64,000 bases of DNA from Acetobacter malorum (GTDB taxonomy: Bacteria > Pseudomonadota > Alphaproteobacteria > Acetobacterales > Acetobacteraceae), in NCBI RefSeq assembly GCF_001580615.1, contig NZ_LHZC01000049.1, positions 1 to 64,000 on the forward strand. Direction: 5' to 3'. Below, in pieces: positions 44,935-53,928 of this stretch; the stretch's first letter is position 1, and every line of letters starts with the position of its first letter. A program made the position numbers and the translations under genes. A model generated the notes under the pieces. That model did not search any database. It saw nothing but the letters and a program-made list of their open reading frames with translations, and was not told the origin of the DNA.

Positions 44935-47334
44935 TTACTGAGAACCTTTATGCCCCGCAGCCAGCAGACGCACCCCAAAGAACGGCCCATTGGAGCGCGA
45001 ACCACCGGGGAGGATCCGCACACTCAGCGTCTCTTTCCCCTGTGTCCAGGCTTCGGGAATAGCGGCCTCCACATCCACAAACCGCGCGTGCATATCCGCA
45101 GGCCAGTTCAGGCTAGGAAGAGGCTTGCCGTTAACCAGAATGCGCGTCCCCCGCGTGCGGGGAACATCCTTGCTCCACAACGTCGTTTGCAAAACAAGCG
45201 GACCCGGTTTGGCCTTCAGGGTAAATTCCATAAACCCGCCGGACCGCAGATCCCGCCCGTTCCGACCACGATACACCAGCGGCCAGGAGCCATCCGCCCG
45301 CAGGCCATGATCATGCTCCTGCTGCATCTCCCCGAGATGAATGACATCAATTGTCCGAACTGCAATATCTTTCTGGCGGCGCTGTTCCTCACGATACACA
45401 CCTTCTTCCTGATGCCATTCGCTTTCTGAAAAACACCGCAGATACAGAGCACTCCGGCGCTTGTACTGCGCATAAAACGGCTTGAACTCAAGCTGTGCCG
45501 GTCGGCCTGCCTGCGTGGTGCGATAGACCGCCTCCTGCCCCGCAACAGGAGCCATATCCCGCACCACATCTGAGGTCACAAGGGCCGGGTCCATAGCATC
45601 ATAAGGGGCTTCGGCGCTCGCAAGATCAGCCGCCAGAACCATCGGTCCGTGCAGAAGGGAGACAAGATGAGGAGCCTCGACCGGCGCTTCTGTGCGCAGC
45701 GCCAGAGGGAGCGTAAGGGCAACTGTATCCCCGGCATGCCAGGTCCGATTGAGCACAAGATAACCGCCAGAAGGTGTCGCGGGAACGGTCTGGCCATTCA
45801 CGGTGACACTCAGGTCCCCTTTGACCCAGCCCGGCACCCGCAGCGCCAGCGCGAACGCTGCAGGCGCTTTTACGTCCTCAACCTTCAGAGTGACCTGCCC
45901 GTCATACGGATAACGGGTCTCCATCCGCCAGGACACGTCTTTACGCGCCCACTGCATCCGGGAAGGAATGTAGAGATTCACAAAAAGCGTCTCTGCGCCC
46001 TGCCACCAGATGGACTCTCCATGCTTGGCATGGCTCTCCATCCCCGTGCCCACACAACACCAGAAGCTGTCCGTCGGGGTAGACCAGTCCCGCACGCCCG
46101 CAGTGATAGTCGGCGTCATGTAGGTAAACATGCCCGTTTGCGGGTCATGCGCGGCCAGAACATGGTTCAGATGGGCACGCTCATAATAATCAAAAAGCGC
46201 GCTGTTCGGCTGCCATGTGTAGAGCTGCCGCGTCAGCTTGAGCATGTTGTATGTATTACAATGCTCGCAGGTCTGCTCTGTAATATGCTGAGAAATCGTA
46301 TCCGGTTCCGAGAAATACTCCCGGTCCGCATTCCCGCCAATCACATAGCTATGGTGCTGTGTGACCGCCTGCCAGAAAAAGCGCGGGCCAACCTGCCAGT
46401 GCGCATCGCCGCTGACCTCCGCAATCCGCCCCAGCCCGATCAGTTTGGGGATTTGCGTATTGGCATGCCGGTTGGCCAGATCATCATGCCGGGCCATCAA
46501 CGGGTCCAGCACAGGCCGGTCATACGTCCGCTTTGCCAGACGCAGCCACTTTGCATCGCCTGTGCGGGCAGCCAGTTCTGCAAAGCTTTCGTTCAGGCCG
46601 CCATATTCGCAGGTCAGAACTTTTTGAAGCTGTGCGTCCATCAGCTTGCTGTAAAAGGCTTCAAAGAAGCCACCCAGCCTGACCGCGACTGGCAGCGCAT
46701 TAGGGTCCTGACAATAGGTTTGCGCATCAAACAAACCCGCAAAGGTTTTATGGATGTTATACAGGGGAGACCAGGCACCGTTCAGGTCAAACCCGCCTGA
46801 CCGGATGTCGCCTTTTTCCATTTCGGCAAAAATTATTTTTCCATCGGTAATCGTGCCGTCTTTTGCCTTACGGGTAAAAGCTGCCACATACCCATCGCCC
46901 CATTTGTCCTGAACAGTCGCCAGTTCCTGCACAATATAGGCCACGCGGCTGCGGCATTCAGCATTTCCAGTCTGCGCATACATCAGAGCGAGCGCGGAGA
47001 GGTAATGACCCAGCGTATGTCCCGCAATCGTGTCATTCTCCCAGCCGCCATAAACCTCCCCTTTGGGCGGCAGGCCAGCCTGCGTGCGGAAGTTGTGGAG
47101 CAAACGGTCTGCGCTCAGGCTGAGCAGATAAGCCCGATTACTTTCAACCGCATCCAGCCAGTGAGACGGCAACAACCGAACATCCTGAAGCGGCACAGGC
47201 GTCACACTCTCCCCTGCCACAACACTCCCCGGCCCGCGCGCAGCAAGCGCCCGTCGCGCCCCCGGAAAAAGGGACGCAGCGCCACCCAAAGCAACACTCG
47301 CCAGCAGGAAGCGCCTGTTTAGTCTGATCTCCAT
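44935..47334 (-). CDS. GH127 beta-L-arabinofuranosidase, exported by a Tat-like signal
   Basis: Encodes 799 residues; start ATG at 47334 with AAGGGA at good spacing. The signal NRRFLLASVALGG carries a twin-arginine motif. The (alpha/alpha)6 barrel holds GGWENDTIAGHTLGHYLSAL, GG-NESFAEL and the active-site set: Glu357 and Cys359 (TCEHCNTYNMLKL) with Cys426-Cys427 (FWCCVGTGMESH), matching the Zn-thiolate site of HypBA1. GH127 enzymes release beta-L-arabinofuranose from hydroxyproline-linked arabinans of plant extensins. The neighbouring hydroxyproline pathway makes this substrate compelling. It is 73 bp after the DUF5695-like gene. Confidence 0.92.
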   Translation of the reverse strand: MEIRLNRRFLLASVALGGAASLFPGARRALAARGPGSVVAGESVTPVPLQDVRLLPSHWLDAVESNRAYLLSLSADRLLHNFRTQAGLPPKGEVYGGWENDTIAGHTLGHYLSALALMYAQTGNAECRSRVAYIVQELATVQDKWGDGYVAAFTRKAKDGTITDGKIIFAEMEKGDIRSGGFDLNGAWSPLYNIHKTFAGLFDAQTYCQDPNALPVAVRLGGFFEAFYSKLMDAQLQKVLTCEYGGLNESFAELAARTGDAKWLRLAKRTYDRPVLDPLMARHDDLANRHANTQIPKLIGLGRIAEVSGDAHWQVGPRFFWQAVTQHHSYVIGGNADREYFSEPDTISQHITEQTCEHCNTYNMLKLTRQLYTWQPNSALFDYYERAHLNHVLAAHDPQTGMFTYMTPTITAGVRDWSTPTDSFWCCVGTGMESHAKHGESIWWQGAETLFVNLYIPSRMQWARKDVSWRMETRYPYDGQVTLKVEDVKAPAAFALALRVPGWVKGDLSVTVNGQTVPATPSGGYLVLNRTWHAGDTVALTLPLALRTEAPVEAPHLVSLLHGPMVLAADLASAEAPYDAMDPALVTSDVVRDMAPVAGQEAVYRTTQAGRPAQLEFKPFYAQYKRRSALYLRCFSESEWHQEEGVYREEQRRQKDIAVRTIDVIHLGEMQQEHDHGLRADGSWPLVYRGRNGRDLRSGGFMEFTLKAKPGPLVLQTTLWSKDVPRTRGTRILVNGKPLPSLNWPADMHARFVDVEAAIPEAWTQGKETLSVRILPGGSRSNGPFFGVRLLAAGHKGSQ

Positions 47335-47406
47335 CGTCTTTTCCCTTACGCCGTTTAAAAAAACGCTTCATGTTTTCTGAATGATAGTCTTCAAGCCTGA
47401 TACCGA

Positions 47407-49506
47407 TCAGGGCGTCATAGCGTGCAAATGCAGAACGGTTGCAGTGGTGTGCAACGGCACTTCCCACGCATCCCGCACTTTTGGAACAGCAGGGCTTACG
47501 CCATAAACATGCGCTGGCGCACCAGCAGGATACTCACCACGCAGCCGCGCCGTTGGCGTCCACGTCTCTGCCGGAGCCAGTGTGACATCCATGTCCTGAG
47601 AGGCCAGATTATAGTGGATACTCTCAAATTTCCCGCTTTCCAGCGTGAGAAACACGCCTGCGTCTGCGACAAAAATCCGGCTTCTTGCACTATCTTTTGG
47701 CGTAATGGTCACGCTCCCATCGCCCTCTTCATGCAACAGGCCGCCAAAAGCCTGCCAGCCAAACTCAGGATGTTTGACAACATCAACCTGTGTCGCGATC
47801 GCATGGCCGTAGAAACCCATGCCATAATCGCCCGAATATGCATCAAACCGCATAACATCGGGTGCAGAATGGAAGGCCGCAGACCCAAAACCTTGCGGGT
47901 CAATATTGGTCAAAGCCCCCATCAGCCCGCCATACGCCACACGCAGCATATAAAAATCTGTTGACTGCGCCTGAAATGCCGAGAACAAAGGAACGGCATT
48001 CAACGCAGAGCCATAATGGTGGATTTGCCGCTCTATTCTGGCAATTTTACCAGCATAGAGAAAATCCCAGTAGCGCCGGGCATTCCCGTTATAGCCCCAG
48101 CTTGGCAACGCAGGATCATATGCCAAAATGGCATCCCGTGTTTCTTCCGCCTGTGCTGTATCGCCAAAATAGCGGAGCCAGGCATAGACTTCAGGCTGAC
48201 CGGTAGAATCCCAAGCCATTTCACTGCCATACGGGTAACGCTGACCTTTCCAGACGGTCTCACGTTTTTTCATCAGGCTTTCGATCGTCTGCGCTTCTGC
48301 TGTCAGGTTTTCCCGCTTCAAATCCTTGAGGATTTCAACAAACACATCGCCTTCCATCAGGCCATACTGCGTGTAATAGGGAGCCTGTTGCATCATGGCT
48401 GTCATGGTGATGGCGGCTTTATGCAGATACCAGCCTGCATCATGCTGCTGCACTAAGCCCTTATGATTCCGCGCCAGCCGATACAAAACCCAATGCACAA
48501 TAGCGACATGCGGATAGTTGTACGCCCGGCCGATATCTGCCGCTTTCTGGCGAGACCATGATGCCCATGTCTTCCAGTTTTCTGCCGCGTTATAATAAGC
48601 CGGGAACGGGACCGGATCATAATAAAACAGGCTTTTCCGCACCCCGCCTTCCGTTGGGCCGGAGGCCACCTGAAGCTGCCCGACGACAGTTTTAGTCGCA
48701 AACTGCTCCAGCTTTGCAACTTCCTGCGGGTCTGGATTATCCAGCTCCTTCATGGCGGCTGCCACATAGCTCCCCGCGCCACCCTCGTCGCTCAGTCCAG
48801 CAATCCAGACGCGCGGATCCTGCGTGATGACGTGTCCAAACACCTCGTGCTTGTGCGCTTCATCCAGTGTTTCATCGGTAAAATCGTTCCCGAAAACCAG
48901 CGGGAACCCCATACCACCGACCTGCACGGACTGCCTGCCGGGATTGGCTACGGAAAACTCTAAAACCAGACCCTGCCCTGCAAGCCTCCATACACGGCGC
49001 ACACGCAAGGGAAACCCAGCGCCCAGAGACGGCGTGATCTCATCCTGCCGCAGGACGTTTCCTTCCGCAGGCAGCACCCGCACAGGCCGCTTTGCATGCC
49101 ATGAGGAAAAGTCTTTCCAGCGAGGCGTGCCTTCAGTTTTCAGCCGAAAATCAATATCCCCAAGATGTGCAAAACCATTCCCCTGCCGTCGTCCTTCCAG
49201 ACGCCAGGGCAGATAGTCGGCCTCTTTATCCAAACTGGCAGCAAGGGACCGCAACGTGCCATCCGCGCCATAAAACCGCAAGGCAAACAGCCCTGCTGCG
49301 CAAAGCTTTATGCTGCCATCCGCAGTGCAACGGCCCCTGGGCGGCGCCTCCAGCCCGGACGCCCCCGCCTGCGCAAAAGCCTCCAGCGGCAGCCCAGCCA
49401 CACCCAACGCCGTCAGTACGGAAACGCAGGAAAGCCGCGCAACAACCTTCACCGTGCCACCAGCTCTCCCTAAAAAACGCCGTCTCACAGTGCTGAAGCC
49501 TCTCAT
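47407..49506 (-). CDS. DUF5695-like exported protein, possible new glycoside-active enzyme
   Basis: Encodes 699 residues. The head has basic VRRRFLGR followed by a hydrophobic stretch ending LEAFAQA; a GTG at about residue 18 would give a more ordinary signal peptide. Residues 60-260 look like a beta-sandwich (LEFSVANPGRQSVQVGGMGFPLVFGNDFTDE) and 300-600 like an all-alpha barrel with several W, Y and H clusters, a layout shared by DUF5695 proteins and several glycosidase clans. It is transcribed with GH127 from one GTATAC promoter. The family has no assigned activity, so its function here is unknown; a role on plant glycans is inferred. Confidence 0.68.
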   Translation of the reverse strand: MRGFSTVRRRFLGRAGGTVKVVARLSCVSVLTALGVAGLPLEAFAQAGASGLEAPPRGRCTADGSIKLCAAGLFALRFYGADGTLRSLAASLDKEADYLPWRLEGRRQGNGFAHLGDIDFRLKTEGTPRWKDFSSWHAKRPVRVLPAEGNVLRQDEITPSLGAGFPLRVRRVWRLAGQGLVLEFSVANPGRQSVQVGGMGFPLVFGNDFTDETLDEAHKHEVFGHVITQDPRVWIAGLSDEGGAGSYVAAAMKELDNPDPQEVAKLEQFATKTVVGQLQVASGPTEGGVRKSLFYYDPVPFPAYYNAAENWKTWASWSRQKAADIGRAYNYPHVAIVHWVLYRLARNHKGLVQQHDAGWYLHKAAITMTAMMQQAPYYTQYGLMEGDVFVEILKDLKRENLTAEAQTIESLMKKRETVWKGQRYPYGSEMAWDSTGQPEVYAWLRYFGDTAQAEETRDAILAYDPALPSWGYNGNARRYWDFLYAGKIARIERQIHHYGSALNAVPLFSAFQAQSTDFYMLRVAYGGLMGALTNIDPQGFGSAAFHSAPDVMRFDAYSGDYGMGFYGHAIATQVDVVKHPEFGWQAFGGLLHEEGDGSVTITPKDSARSRIFVADAGVFLTLESGKFESIHYNLASQDMDVTLAPAETWTPTARLRGEYPAGAPAHVYGVSPAVPKVRDAWEVPLHTTATVLHLHAMTP

Positions 49507-49522
49507 GACAGGGAATATCTAC

Positions 49523-49545
49523 GCATATATCGTATACTATTTCAT
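49523..49545 (-). promoter_or_regulatory. GTATAC operator for the DUF5695/GH127 unit (site 5)
   Basis: The core GTATAC is at 49532-49537, about 26 bp before the start at 49506 on the - strand, in a TACGATATAT -10-like context. It should control the DUF5695 and GH127 genes together and possibly the gntR gene after them. Confidence 0.65.
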
Positions 49546-49633
49546 ATTTGAAGGGTAGATTTTATGCAGCCATCCCAAAAAGAGACAGAAAGCCTGTTGC
49601 CGAAAATTTCAGCCATTTTGCCAGACTAATTTC

Positions 49634-49670
49634 TTGTCCGAACTGATCTACTCTGTATAATCGTATACGA
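49634..49670 (+). promoter_or_regulatory. POT transporter promoter with GTATAC operator (site 6)
   Basis: TTGTCC (49634-49639), 16 bases, then a consensus TATAAT (49656-49661) form a good promoter. The core GTATAC at 49663-49668 abuts the -10, a classic repressor position. The start codon follows at 49761. Confidence 0.75.
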
Positions 49671-49760
49671 AATAATAAATAGCACACCACCCCATTCTTC
49701 CACATGCCCCACTCCCTCCTTTAGCAACCAAGAGGCATGTGATTGTGAAGGACCCTTTCT

Positions 49761-51272
49761 GTGCAGCCTGACACACCGCCCCTTGCCGCCCGACGCTCCG
49801 CTTTTTTCACCTTGCTGGTTACAGAAGCCGCAGAACGCGCCGGGTTTTACGGCATGGAGGCCATTCTGCTGCTGTTCATGGTGCAGCAGCTTGGCATGGC
49901 CGATATGGGGGCGGACCTGCTGGTCGGGGCCTTTGCCGCCATGATTTACGCCACGCCTCTTCTGGGTGGCTGGCTGGGGGACCGGGTTTATGGCGCACGC
50001 CGCACCGTGGTGCTGGGCGCCATCCTGCTGAGCGCAGGTTACGGACTTCTTGCGCTCTCCACGGTGTATCGCGCACTTTTTGAACCCGCTCTGGCACTGG
50101 CCGCAACAGGCAACGGACTCTTCAAACCCAATGCGGCCCAGTTGATCCGCTGCCTTTATGAAGAGCACCCGCAAGAGCGGGATTCCGCCTTCACGCTTTA
50201 CTATATGGCGGCCAATGTGGGCTCTGCCCTCTCCATGCTCTGTATTCCATGGGTGCGGGATTATGCTGGGTCCTTTACAGCTTTTGGTCTTTGCGTTGCA
50301 GGACCGGCCTGCGCGCTGGGTGTCCTGCTCACCCGCACGCAGGCCCTGCGCCATACTGGCTCAGCCCCGGATAAAGCCCCGCTCCTGCCGCGTTCGGCAT
50401 TTGCCGGAGCCGGGGCCATTCTCCTCTGCGCGCTTGCCGTCATGGGTGTGTTATCCAGCGCGTCCTTCGCCCGGCTAGCTGTGTTTGGGTGCTTGGCGCT
50501 GGTGGCTATTCTGTGGGGAGCGCTTTACCGCAAAGCCGCTTCCCGGGAGCGGCTTAATCTGGTCACGATGGGGATCATGCTGCTGCAAAGCATTGCGTTC
50601 TACTGCTTCTACCAGCAGATGCAGACTTCCCTCACCTTGTTTGCCCTCACCAATGTGGACGGCACGTTCCGCATTCTCGGGCACCCGTTATTTGCCCTTT
50701 CAGCCGCACAGTTTCAGGCGCTGGACCCGATTTTCATCATTCTTCTCAGCCCCCTTCTGGCCAAGCTCTACCATGCGCTCGCCAGCCGGAACCGGGACCT
50801 TTCCCTGCCCACAAAATTCGCGGTGGGCTTTGGTTTTGTAGCGCTAGCATTTTTCATCTGGTGGAGCGGCACACGCTTTGCTGGCTCTGGCCTGACCAGC
50901 GCATGGCCTATGCTGGGTGGCTATTTTGCGCTCGCAACGGCGGAACTGCTGATTGGGGGGCTAGGGCTTGCGGTTATTGCCCGTTATGCCCCCGCCCGCC
51001 TGAATGGCCTGATGGTGGGAGCCTATTACCTCACTGTGGGTGCAGGTATGTATCTGGGCAGTGAAATTGCAAGTTTTGCCACCCCCGCAGCCAATGCCGC
51101 CCCCCTGCAAAACCACCATTATGAAACGCTGTTTGGCACACTGGGCCTATGCGGCCTAGGGCTGGTGAGCGTCGCCCTCCTTCTGGCCCGTATGCTCAAC
51201 CGTATGGAAAACCGCCATCAGGACGCGGCCACTCTCCTCCGTGTGCCAGTAAACACAGATTGCTCTGCGTAA
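49761..51272 (+). CDS. POT-family proton-dependent di-/tripeptide transporter
   Basis: Encodes 503 residues from a GTG start with AAGGA nine bases upstream. It has about 12-14 helices. The ExxER-like motif (VTEAAERAGFYGMEAILLLFM), GGWLGDRVYGARRTVVLGA and FTLYYMAANVGSALS are the signatures of POT/PTR transporters, which import di- and tripeptides with protons. Its GTATAC operator ties it to the hydroxyproline genes, so it is the likely route for hydroxyproline-containing peptides into the cell before M24 cleavage. It is divergent from the DUF5695 gene. Confidence 0.92.
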   Translation: MQPDTPPLAARRSAFFTLLVTEAAERAGFYGMEAILLLFMVQQLGMADMGADLLVGAFAAMIYATPLLGGWLGDRVYGARRTVVLGAILLSAGYGLLALSTVYRALFEPALALAATGNGLFKPNAAQLIRCLYEEHPQERDSAFTLYYMAANVGSALSMLCIPWVRDYAGSFTAFGLCVAGPACALGVLLTRTQALRHTGSAPDKAPLLPRSAFAGAGAILLCALAVMGVLSSASFARLAVFGCLALVAILWGALYRKAASRERLNLVTMGIMLLQSIAFYCFYQQMQTSLTLFALTNVDGTFRILGHPLFALSAAQFQALDPIFIILLSPLLAKLYHALASRNRDLSLPTKFAVGFGFVALAFFIWWSGTRFAGSGLTSAWPMLGGYFALATAELLIGGLGLAVIARYAPARLNGLMVGAYYLTVGAGMYLGSEIASFATPAANAAPLQNHHYETLFGTLGLCGLGLVSVALLLARMLNRMENRHQDAATLLRVPVNTDCSA

Positions 51273-51446
51273 CGGCGCTCCAAGAGACGCCGCACCTTGC
51301 CTGCAGCGCGCAGCCTGCACCACCATGCAGCAAGACGCATGCTTCTCTGATTCCATGCCCCGGGGCCGCTCTTCCGAATAAGAGCAGCGCCGGTGAGTTG
51401 TGAGAAAATTTTGCTCCCTCTCCTCGCAGTCAGGCTTCACCCAACC

Positions 51447-53801
51447 TCAGAAATGCCCCTCCAGACTGGCACCAAAAGCACGCGGCTGGCCAACCTGCGC
51501 ATAAGAGCCAGCCCAACTGCTGCGTGCGTTATAAATAATGTGCTCATTAGACAGGTTTTTTGCATAAAAACGCACTGTGTAATATTTGGACGTATAGGCT
51601 GCATGCATGTTGAAGGTAATATAGTTCCCGGCTGTAATACCCGTTCCGTTTTCAACCTGCGACGTATAAGCCCCCACCCGGTTAACCGTTCCGCCGAATG
51701 AAAAACCAGACTGAAATTTCTGATCAAACCCTACAGTAAATGTCGTACTGGGGGCATTGCTGAATTTAGACCCTTCTGCATAGGCATACGCCGTTGGGGC
51801 TTTTTGAATTTTTGTATCCAGCAACCCAACACCCCCATAAATATTGAGCCCCTTTGTCACATGATACTGTGCTTCCAGCTCCAGCCCCATGCTCCGGCCA
51901 TCCGGAACATTGACAAAGGTATAATCCAAAAGATCCTGATAATTATGAAAGCTATTATAAAACAGATTTCCATTAAGACTGAAACGCCGACCAAACTGCT
52001 CCGTATGCCCTGAAAGCTCGTAAGTCGTGACCGTTTCTTTTTTATACTGGTAGTAAAACCCGCGATCCCAATCAATTGCGCCACCACCCGGATTATAACC
52101 GCGCCTGACAGTAAAGCTCATGCTGTCATGGGGAGAAAAGGTATAGAGCAAGCCCCCTTTTGGAAGGAACATGGTCGTGCCGCCATCAAAATTGACGCTG
52201 CCCCAATTCATTCGCACATTTCGGGTTTGCACTTCCCGCTCCACACGGGCGCCCGCTATCAGGCTCAGACCACCCACCAGATGCACTGTGCCGTCCATAT
52301 AGATGGCATAGGTCTGCTCCTGATCAGGTCCATTCACCCCCATATCAGGCGAGGTAATATTCTGGTCTCGATTAAAGTAATAAAGACCCAGAACACCGTT
52401 AATCCAGCCATTTTTGGGTGAATAAACAAATCTCTGCTCTATCGTATTGTTATTCTCATTCAGGTTGAGCTTGCCGCGAGAATTTGGGCTACCAAGCTGG
52501 TTGGACTGGTTGAAATTCGCATCATACCAAACGTGGCCATATAAGAGGCTCGCTGTCAGAGCATCTGAAATTTCATAGCTAAATTTATCACTCAACGTAT
52601 CAATAGAGGAATTTGAAACACGAATATTCATATCCGGGTTATCAAATTTATATTTCCAGAAGTCCGGACCGGTTGCCTGATAGAGATATTCACCGTTCTG
52701 CTCTCTGTGAGAGCCCACCATTTCCATTTTAAAACGCGGCAATGCCTTAGGCGTCCAGAGCAGTTTTCCTCTAAACGTCGACTGATTAATTTCACTCGGA
52801 TTATACGGCCATGATTTTCCGGCATATTTAATATAGCTGTTTCCGTAAATGCCATTCCCGGAAAGCCGGATTGCCAGTTGATCTTTCACCAGCGGCCCGG
52901 AAAGCGTTGCCCCGAAACTGCCTCTGTCCCCCTGACTTTCATACCCTGCATGCGCGGCCCCATGCCAAGCCCATGTCGGGTCTTTAGTATTCATGGTGAT
53001 TGCGCCGCCAATCGCATTACGCCCCTGCGTGGTGGCCTGCGGGCCGCGCAGAACCTGCGCATCATCAAAATCCCATAGCCCTGAATCTGTATAGCGTTGG
53101 CCTCCGAAGGTTTCGGGTAAGCCGTCAATAATCACGGCTGTACGCGGCCTGCTGCCAGACATGAGGGTGAAAATACCGCCCGCAGCCCCCTCACCACTCA
53201 TCCCACGAATAGCGGGAAGCCCCGCAGCATTCCCCACCATGTTGGGCACGCGGTTTGTCACATCATACAGAGACCGATATTCATCAGTATCGAGATGCCG
53301 CAACACTGTAACTGCGCTGTTGGTATTTTTCAGCCGGTCAATAGACTGCCCCACAACCACAATGCGCTCCGTTCCGCCATAGCTGCTCGTGGAACTCCCT
53401 TCTGCGCTGTGCGGGACTGGCGTTTTTATGGGGGCGGCCTGTTCCTGCGATGCACGTGGCGCTGCGACAATCTGAAATGCGCCCTCTCCAACCGCACGAT
53501 ACGTCAGCCCCGTTCCGGCTAAAATCTGTTGCAAGCCTGCTGCCTGCGTAAAATGACCGGTCACGCCAGCACTGGTACGATTATCGAGGCTTTCTGCATC
53601 GGAAGTCACCTGCACGTGGGCTTGCTGACTAAAGGCAAGCAGGACTTCAGATAAGGCCCCGGGAGCAACATGGAAAGAGTGAACGGGAGCGGTAGTCTGG
53701 GCTATCGCATCAGTCCCCTCACACAAAGTCCACACCCCGGAAACCGACAGGCCAAGAGCCCCTCGCATCAGACCACGAGCCAGAAAATGCCGTATAACCA
53801 T
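51447..53801 (-). CDS. FecA-type TonB-dependent receptor with STN signalling domain
   Basis: Encodes 784 residues from the ATG at 53801. After the signal peptide (LSVSGVWTLCEGTDAIAQ) lies an STN domain at about residues 45-115 (HSFHVAPGALSEVLLAFSQQA, then GLQQILAGTGLTYRAVGEGAFQIV), then the plug (VVVGQSIDRLKN, TNRVPNMVGNAAGLPAIRG) and barrel ending FGASLEGHF. The STN domain marks a receptor that also signals inward to FecR. With the adjacent FecR and ECF sigma genes and a Fur box upstream, ferric-siderophore import is the likely role. Confidence 0.92.
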   Translation of the reverse strand: MVIRHFLARGLMRGALGLSVSGVWTLCEGTDAIAQTTAPVHSFHVAPGALSEVLLAFSQQAHVQVTSDAESLDNRTSAGVTGHFTQAAGLQQILAGTGLTYRAVGEGAFQIVAAPRASQEQAAPIKTPVPHSAEGSSTSSYGGTERIVVVGQSIDRLKNTNSAVTVLRHLDTDEYRSLYDVTNRVPNMVGNAAGLPAIRGMSGEGAAGGIFTLMSGSRPRTAVIIDGLPETFGGQRYTDSGLWDFDDAQVLRGPQATTQGRNAIGGAITMNTKDPTWAWHGAAHAGYESQGDRGSFGATLSGPLVKDQLAIRLSGNGIYGNSYIKYAGKSWPYNPSEINQSTFRGKLLWTPKALPRFKMEMVGSHREQNGEYLYQATGPDFWKYKFDNPDMNIRVSNSSIDTLSDKFSYEISDALTASLLYGHVWYDANFNQSNQLGSPNSRGKLNLNENNNTIEQRFVYSPKNGWINGVLGLYYFNRDQNITSPDMGVNGPDQEQTYAIYMDGTVHLVGGLSLIAGARVEREVQTRNVRMNWGSVNFDGGTTMFLPKGGLLYTFSPHDSMSFTVRRGYNPGGGAIDWDRGFYYQYKKETVTTYELSGHTEQFGRRFSLNGNLFYNSFHNYQDLLDYTFVNVPDGRSMGLELEAQYHVTKGLNIYGGVGLLDTKIQKAPTAYAYAEGSKFSNAPSTTFTVGFDQKFQSGFSFGGTVNRVGAYTSQVENGTGITAGNYITFNMHAAYTSKYYTVRFYAKNLSNEHIIYNARSSWAGSYAQVGQPRAFGASLEGHF

Positions 53802-53841
53802 GGGTATCGAAAATCCTTCCTGCCACTCAACATCACAGAAT

Positions 53842-53862
53842 TGCAACTGTTTCGCAGTTGCA
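53842..53862. repeat. Inverted repeat between fecR-like and receptor genes
   Basis: TGCAACTG (53842-53849) pairs with CAGTTGCA (53855-53862), loop of five. It is in the 127-bp gap upstream of the receptor and may be an attenuator or regulator site. Confidence 0.4.
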
Positions 53863-53928
53863 CACCTCTCCATAGATGTACGAGCGCAGAAATTTTCCTG
53901 CGATCAGAGAAATTTTTTATTGTTCGCC

